Positions 43,287 to 47,461 of a stretch of DNA of 47,461 nt are shown piece after piece (position 1 is the first letter of the stretch; every line of letters starts with the position of its first letter). A program made the translations under genes and the position numbers. The notes under the pieces are model-generated. The model was not told where the DNA came from, searched no databases, and saw only the letters and a program-made list of their open reading frames with translations. This DNA comes from a virus. The DNA lies in IMG/VR virus record IMGVR_UViG_3300030098_004604, positions 11,114-58,574 of that record; one strand, given 5' to 3'.

Positions 43287-44579
43287 ATGTCAGCAGAACA
43301 CGCCAAAGGGAACACAGAGGGCGCCCGCGCACTTTTTAACAAGAGAATAAAGTATAGAGATGAAGCTCTATTGCCACAGGCATCCGGATATCCGGATGGT
43401 TCAACATCCGCAGTGACTGCTTTTATGGCCGAAAAGTTTCTTTATGGGCGCGTAGACCGCGATTTCGTGCCGATGGCCATGAAACAGACGCACCAAAAAC
43501 GCCACCTTAAGGCGATCTCTAGCGCACAATCTCAAGAACAGAACATGCGCGCAATGCATTTTGTAGTGGATGCCTTTAATGCCATGGCACAACAGTTTGC
43601 CAAGTGCGCCATGATGGGAAAGATAGACAATACGGATCCATTTCTTTCTCAACTTAAGGTATATCGAGCTTTTGAAGATCCTAAATTGGCATACCAACAA
43701 TATATGAGTCGATACATAGCCCTTCTCAAGGTTAATGCCAATTCCGACCCCTTAAATCAGATAGAAAACTTTGAACAATTTGAAAAGGTAATTGTTGAGT
43801 CGGTAACATTAACGGGCATTTCATCGCCCGTGACTTACCCCGGGTTTGTTAAGAGTCGTCGTTGCCCAATTACAGTTTCTGGACTTGTCATTGAAGTGGC
43901 CAATTCAGACGCTTCAGACGACGAGGCTAAAGTAGCTCAGTTTTTAAAAAGCAGGAACTGGGATTTTTTCGCCAATGCCGCAGCCACATATGGATTTATG
44001 ATTGACATGAATGTCCCTTGGCGTCTAGTTGCGGACATCGGCTCATCGGCAATGCTCCAGTATGCTGCCAAGTACGGCATGGACACCACAGATAAGGTGT
44101 TATCCATGTGCTATGCTCCTGTTGCCCCTGTTGCTGCTTCTACGCTGGACAAGCAATTGCTCAACATGTACAACAAGGTGAAGCCCGAAGTCATTCTTCA
44201 TAGTGAAGAGTGTGGGGGCAATGCAGTAATGCGACAACGAACTCCGGCTCAATATAACTCTCGCAAGCGACTCAAGGAAGAGTTGGGGTTCGAACGATTT
44301 CTATCACTTTACTGCAATATGCGATTTTTAGAGGAAGAAAGCATGTATACAGAAAACGAGAAACACCTTCTTATTGACGACACCGTAGAGATGGCTAGGT
44401 TACGCGGTCTTAGCATTGCCATTGGCAAGTTCGAAAGAATTTTAAATAAACCATTTGACTATTCTGGCTCTTTGAGTTATTATGTTAACTATGCCAAGTT
44501 AGCTGACGAGCAGAAGGAGGCTGACGCCTCCGAACGCGATGCATACGAGGCTTATGGCAGTATCCCGCAGGAGAGGTAA
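43287..44579 (+). CDS. Large protein of unknown function
   Basis: 430 residues. Helical, soluble, with segments such as AEKFLYGRVDRDFVPMAMKQ and YGFMIDMNVPWRLVADIGSS. No motif recognised. It lies between baseplate and polymerase genes and could be structural or replication-linked. It ends right at the GTG start of the polymerase gene, so the two are probably co-translated. Confidence 0.65.
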   Translation: MSAEHAKGNTEGARALFNKRIKYRDEALLPQASGYPDGSTSAVTAFMAEKFLYGRVDRDFVPMAMKQTHQKRHLKAISSAQSQEQNMRAMHFVVDAFNAMAQQFAKCAMMGKIDNTDPFLSQLKVYRAFEDPKLAYQQYMSRYIALLKVNANSDPLNQIENFEQFEKVIVESVTLTGISSPVTYPGFVKSRRCPITVSGLVIEVANSDASDDEAKVAQFLKSRNWDFFANAAATYGFMIDMNVPWRLVADIGSSAMLQYAAKYGMDTTDKVLSMCYAPVAPVAASTLDKQLLNMYNKVKPEVILHSEECGGNAVMRQRTPAQYNSRKRLKEELGFERFLSLYCNMRFLEEESMYTENEKHLLIDDTVEMARLRGLSIAIGKFERILNKPFDYSGSLSYYVNYAKLADEQKEADASERDAYEAYGSIPQER

Positions 44580-45755
44580 GTGCTTTTTCAAACTCTGGAT
44601 GACAAGAGCGAATGTGTGGGAGTCTACGCTGACGGTAGCTTGCACTTCGACACCATCCCCACAGGTCTGACTAAAACATGGAAATACACAGGATCGATTA
44701 AAGATCCGGCCGTGGAGTACGCTTGGATTTATGCCGGCGGTGGCACACTGGAGCAAAGCTGCCCGGATGAACTGAAGGAAGATTGGCAACGATGCCAGAA
44801 GCGCTTCGCGGCATACCGTCGGGCATTTGAGATTGGTAAGATTGATCTTCGGGAACACTGCTTTTTTGATCTTGTGCCCTCAACCTTTTTGGAAGACTTC
44901 TGCGACGTTAAGAATAAGATCACCGAGCACGTGTTCGCCAACACAGAGCGCCCGGAAAACTATGACATGCTCGATGGCTTTCAGAAGCTGATCCACAAGA
45001 TTAAATACCAGAACCTGAACCTGAATAAGGAAGGTTGTCGACAGCTGTATCATAGCACCGTTGGCAGGCGCAAGGCCAATGAGCTTATGAAGAGTCATTA
45101 TTATATCGACTACAACCTCTTCGGGACCGTCACAGGGCGCCTTACTACACGTCGAAATTCGTTTCCTATACTGACACTCAAGAAAGAATTTCGGAAGCTT
45201 GTGAAGCCGCATAACGACTGGTTCGTGTCATTGGATTACAACGGGGCGGAGGTCAGAACGCTGCTCCATCTCTCTGGATATGATCAGCCCAAGACCGACA
45301 TCCACAGCTGGAATGTTAAGCACTTATTTAATCAAGACGTCGACCGAGATACCGCCAAGACGCTCTTCTTTGCATGGCTTTATAACCCTGATTCGGACGC
45401 TATCGAAACAAAGTATTATGATCGTAAAAAAGTGCTTGACAAATGGTACGATGGGGATTATATTAGTACACCATACAAGAGAAAGATCAAAGTTGATGAG
45501 CGTCGCGCACTCAATTACCTCATTCAGAGTTCAACCTCTGATCGAGTGATGAGTCGAGCGGTCGAGATTGATAGATTTCTTGAGGGCAAGAAGTCTTTTG
45601 TGTCTCACATAGTCCATGATGAGATTGTGATTGACTTTTGTGATGAGGACCGGGAGCACTTAAAAGAAATGAAACAGATTTTTGAAGTTGATGATTTCTC
45701 TGCTAATCTCCGCGCTGGCAAGAATTACCTAGAGTTGGAGGAGTTGAAAGTATGA
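44580..45755 (+). CDS. Family A DNA polymerase, polymerase domain only
   Basis: 391 residues, GTG start with GGAGAGG upstream. Motifs of Pol I: TVTGRL (183-188); motif A DYNGAE with Asp219 and Glu224; O-helix R256-K260-F264-Y268; motif C HDE (346-348). Phe264 corresponds to position 762 of E. coli Pol I. No 3'-5' exonuclease domain precedes it: the N-terminal 180 residues show no exonuclease motifs. The protein is small for the family, and T4 itself uses a family B enzyme. A separate exonuclease gene may exist outside the window, as reported for Rhodothermus phage RM378. Confidence 0.93.
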   Translation: MLFQTLDDKSECVGVYADGSLHFDTIPTGLTKTWKYTGSIKDPAVEYAWIYAGGGTLEQSCPDELKEDWQRCQKRFAAYRRAFEIGKIDLREHCFFDLVPSTFLEDFCDVKNKITEHVFANTERPENYDMLDGFQKLIHKIKYQNLNLNKEGCRQLYHSTVGRRKANELMKSHYYIDYNLFGTVTGRLTTRRNSFPILTLKKEFRKLVKPHNDWFVSLDYNGAEVRTLLHLSGYDQPKTDIHSWNVKHLFNQDVDRDTAKTLFFAWLYNPDSDAIETKYYDRKKVLDKWYDGDYISTPYKRKIKVDERRALNYLIQSSTSDRVMSRAVEIDRFLEGKKSFVSHIVHDEIVIDFCDEDREHLKEMKQIFEVDDFSANLRAGKNYLELEELKV

Positions 45756-46594
45756 TCTCCATCATTGGTTTGGGCACCGGAGGCTCCAACATAGCGACCA
45801 TGTTCAAGGAACTGCCACAGTATAATGTATATTGCATTAACGACAAGGTAAAGCGTACGTCGAAGTATAACTTCAAACTTAAGACTCAAGCAACCCCCGA
45901 AGAGTGCGAGAGGGATATCCCAGACATGTCCAAGTTCTTTAGTGCTGTCGATGACCATGTTCAGTTTTTTGTCATTGGCTCAACAATGAGCAGCAACTAT
46001 TCTCTCGGTATTCTGGAACAGATCAAGGACAAAAAGATAGACTTGTTCTATGTGAAGCCAGATACAGAGTTGCTTTCGGGTGTGCCTCGCTTGATGGAGA
46101 ACGCAGCCTTTGGAATACTTCAAGAGTATGCACGCTCTGGCCTTCTGAATAGCATCACTTTGATTTCCAATTTGAAGATGGAAGAGACGCTAGCATCAGT
46201 ACCAGTTAAGCAATACTATCAGTCGTTGAATAGCTTGATTAAGTCGAGCGTACATTATATTAATTACTTCAATCACAACGAGCCAGAAATCGGAATCACC
46301 ACGACTCCCTCTGAGGTTTGTCGAATTAGAACCTTGGGTATGGTTGATATGCAGAAACTTCAAGAAAAGTGGTTTTTTGAGCTTGACATCCCCCGTGAGG
46401 TGTGCTATTATTTATGTATAAATGAGGAAAAACTTGCAAATGATGGCTCTCTTCACAAACGCTATGTGGACATTCTTAAAGAAAAGCCGAGGAACGCTTT
46501 CAGAAATGTGTCATATGCTATTTACGAGACCCCATCGGGTAGAGACTTTGGCTTTTGCGTGGCCAGAACGAACGCAATACAAGAAAACTCTTGA
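45752..46594 (+). CDS. Degenerate tubulin/FtsZ-like protein
   Basis: 280 residues, ATGA-coupled to the polymerase gene. The start ISIIGLGTGGSNIATMFKEL is a tubulin/FtsZ T1-type glycine loop (6-13), and VQFFVIGSTMSSNYSLGILE (about 70-89) is at the place of the tubulin signature, but GGGTGSG is lost. No T7 aspartate pair is seen. It might bind nucleotide weakly, or serve as a cap or partner of the intact tubulin-like protein at 1109. Classification by fold is inferred; a Rossmann-type enzyme is the alternative. Confidence 0.6.
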   Translation: MISIIGLGTGGSNIATMFKELPQYNVYCINDKVKRTSKYNFKLKTQATPEECERDIPDMSKFFSAVDDHVQFFVIGSTMSSNYSLGILEQIKDKKIDLFYVKPDTELLSGVPRLMENAAFGILQEYARSGLLNSITLISNLKMEETLASVPVKQYYQSLNSLIKSSVHYINYFNHNEPEIGITTTPSEVCRIRTLGMVDMQKLQEKWFFELDIPREVCYYLCINEEKLANDGSLHKRYVDILKEKPRNAFRNVSYAIYETPSGRDFGFCVARTNAIQENS

Positions 46595-46619
46595 CAGGCT
46601 AAGTCAAGTGTGTTACATT
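46591..46619 (+). promoter_or_regulatory. Sigma70-type promoter before the ssDNA-binding gene
   Basis: Perfect TTGACA (46591-46596) overlapping the previous stop codon, 17-base spacer, then TACATT (4 of 6 matches to TATAAT). Confidence 0.65.
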
Positions 46620-46621
46620 AG

Positions 46622-46642
46622 ATACTAAGGAACGCTTAGTAT
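46622..46642 (+). other. Perfect 8-bp inverted repeat upstream of the gp32-like gene
   Basis: ATACTAAG-GAACG-CTTAGTAT. It overlaps the predicted transcription start, so it could be an operator; as RNA it could be a leader hairpin. Confidence 0.7.
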
Positions 46643-46676
46643 ACTTTATCTAAACAGAAAAAGGAGAAAATAGATA

Positions 46677-47450
46677 ATGCCAATTGATATGGAACTTATG
46701 CGACGTAAGCTCGCAACCCTTCGCGGAGAAGGAAACAAGGACAACGGAAACTCTCCGTGGTTCAAGCCCGATGAGGGCGATACTGATATTCGGATCGTGC
46801 CAAGTAACGACGGCGATCCGCTCAAGGAAATGTTTTTCCACTACAATGTAGGAAATCACAAGGGTGGCGTGCTTTGCCCCAAGCGTAACTTTGGAGAGCA
46901 CTGCCCAATTTGTGAATTTGCTTCCTCACTTTGGCGAGAGGGAGTTGACAACAACGACGAGGAGAGCAAGAAGCTCGCCAAGTCCCTTTTCGTTCGCACC
47001 CGCTACTTCTCACCAGTTGTAGTTCGTGGTCGCGAGGACGAGGGAATCAAGGTATACGGCTACGGTAAGACCGCATACGAATTGCTTCTCGGCTACATCC
47101 TCGATCCGGAGTATGGCGACATCACAGACGCTGATGAAGGCACCGACATTACTCTGACATACACCAAGCCCACTAAACCGGGTGCCTACCCCCAGACGAG
47201 TCTCAAGATGCGTCGTAACACGTCCACCCTTCTGGACGACCCTGAAGCGATCCCTGCCCTTCTTGATCGCATGCCAGACTTTGACTCTCTTTTTGAGCGT
47301 TTGTCGTCTGCTCAGGTCGATGCCATCCTCGATGAACAACTTTCAAACGATGGTTCCGCAGAAAGTCGTTCGTCTGAGACAGCCAAATATGGTCCCGCCA
47401 ACGGTAAGAGCGATGTTGACCGTGCATTTGATGAGCTAATGAGCGGCTAG
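46677..47450 (+). CDS. 32: Single-stranded DNA-binding protein (T4 gp32-like)
   Basis: 257 residues, strong ribosome site (AAAGGAG). Basic N-terminus (ELMRRKLATLRGEG) like the gp32 cooperativity region, an OB-fold core with a zinc site (CPKRNFGEHCPICEF preceded by HYNVGNHKGG), and a disordered acidic tail (SDVDRAFDELMSG) that in T4 recruits replication proteins. It coats ssDNA in replication and recombination. T4 gp32 has 301 residues. The stop lies 11 bases from the window end. Confidence 0.92.
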   Translation: MPIDMELMRRKLATLRGEGNKDNGNSPWFKPDEGDTDIRIVPSNDGDPLKEMFFHYNVGNHKGGVLCPKRNFGEHCPICEFASSLWREGVDNNDEESKKLAKSLFVRTRYFSPVVVRGREDEGIKVYGYGKTAYELLLGYILDPEYGDITDADEGTDITLTYTKPTKPGAYPQTSLKMRRNTSTLLDDPEAIPALLDRMPDFDSLFERLSSAQVDAILDEQLSNDGSAESRSSETAKYGPANGKSDVDRAFDELMSG

Positions 47451-47461
47451 TATAAGTAGGC

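Overview
The window is part of the genome of a tailed, contractile-tail (T4-like) bacteriophage. Every supported gene lies on the + strand and genes are packed tightly, many with ATGA stop/start overlaps and AGGAG-type ribosome binding sites. It carries a T4-type morphogenesis set: large terminase, portal, prohead protease, scaffold, major capsid protein, gp13/14/15-like neck proteins, sheath, tube, tape measure and a LysM baseplate protein. Replication proteins include a gp46-like nuclease subunit, a gp32-like ssDNA-binding protein and, unlike T4, a family A DNA polymerase. The mosaic recalls marine T4-related phages. The spanin-like cassette suggests a Gram-negative host; the host cannot be named from this sequence.

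Layout. 1-2263: end of a gp46-like gene, then an FtsZ/tubulin-like GTPase. 2273-8625: small accessory genes. Many begin with one amphipathic leader (consensus MKITKSQLKQIIKEE), and there are a J-domain protein, a gene split by an in-frame UGA, and a holin/spanin-like cassette. 8639-18108: head assembly (terminase, portal, protease, leader-bearing small proteins, a large acidic protein) ending in a ribosomal protein bS21 homologue. 18109-27311: fibre-like paralogues, an Smr-domain protein, scaffold and major capsid protein, with terminators and promoter-like motifs. 27348-34421: neck, sheath and tube. 34422-43248: tail-assembly genes (a pair with a probable frameshift), tape measure and baseplate. 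43287-47450: an unknown large protein, DNA polymerase, a second and degenerate tubulin-like protein, and the gp32-like protein.

How it fits together. The head and tail genes form a virion assembly line. The leader family, with an (L/I)xE site just after the helix, looks like a set of proteins targeted into the prohead and trimmed by the gp21-type protease encoded among them; this is inference. The two tubulin-superfamily proteins sit beside replication/recombination genes, which hints at a role in organising phage DNA. The bS21 homologue, J-domain protein and Smr protein are candidates for acting on host translation or protein folding.

No stretch over 300 bases lacks a gene. The longest unassigned piece (6073-6251) appears to be the coding continuation of the UGA-interrupted gene. 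No tRNA, rRNA, CRISPR array, insertion sequence or attachment site was found.
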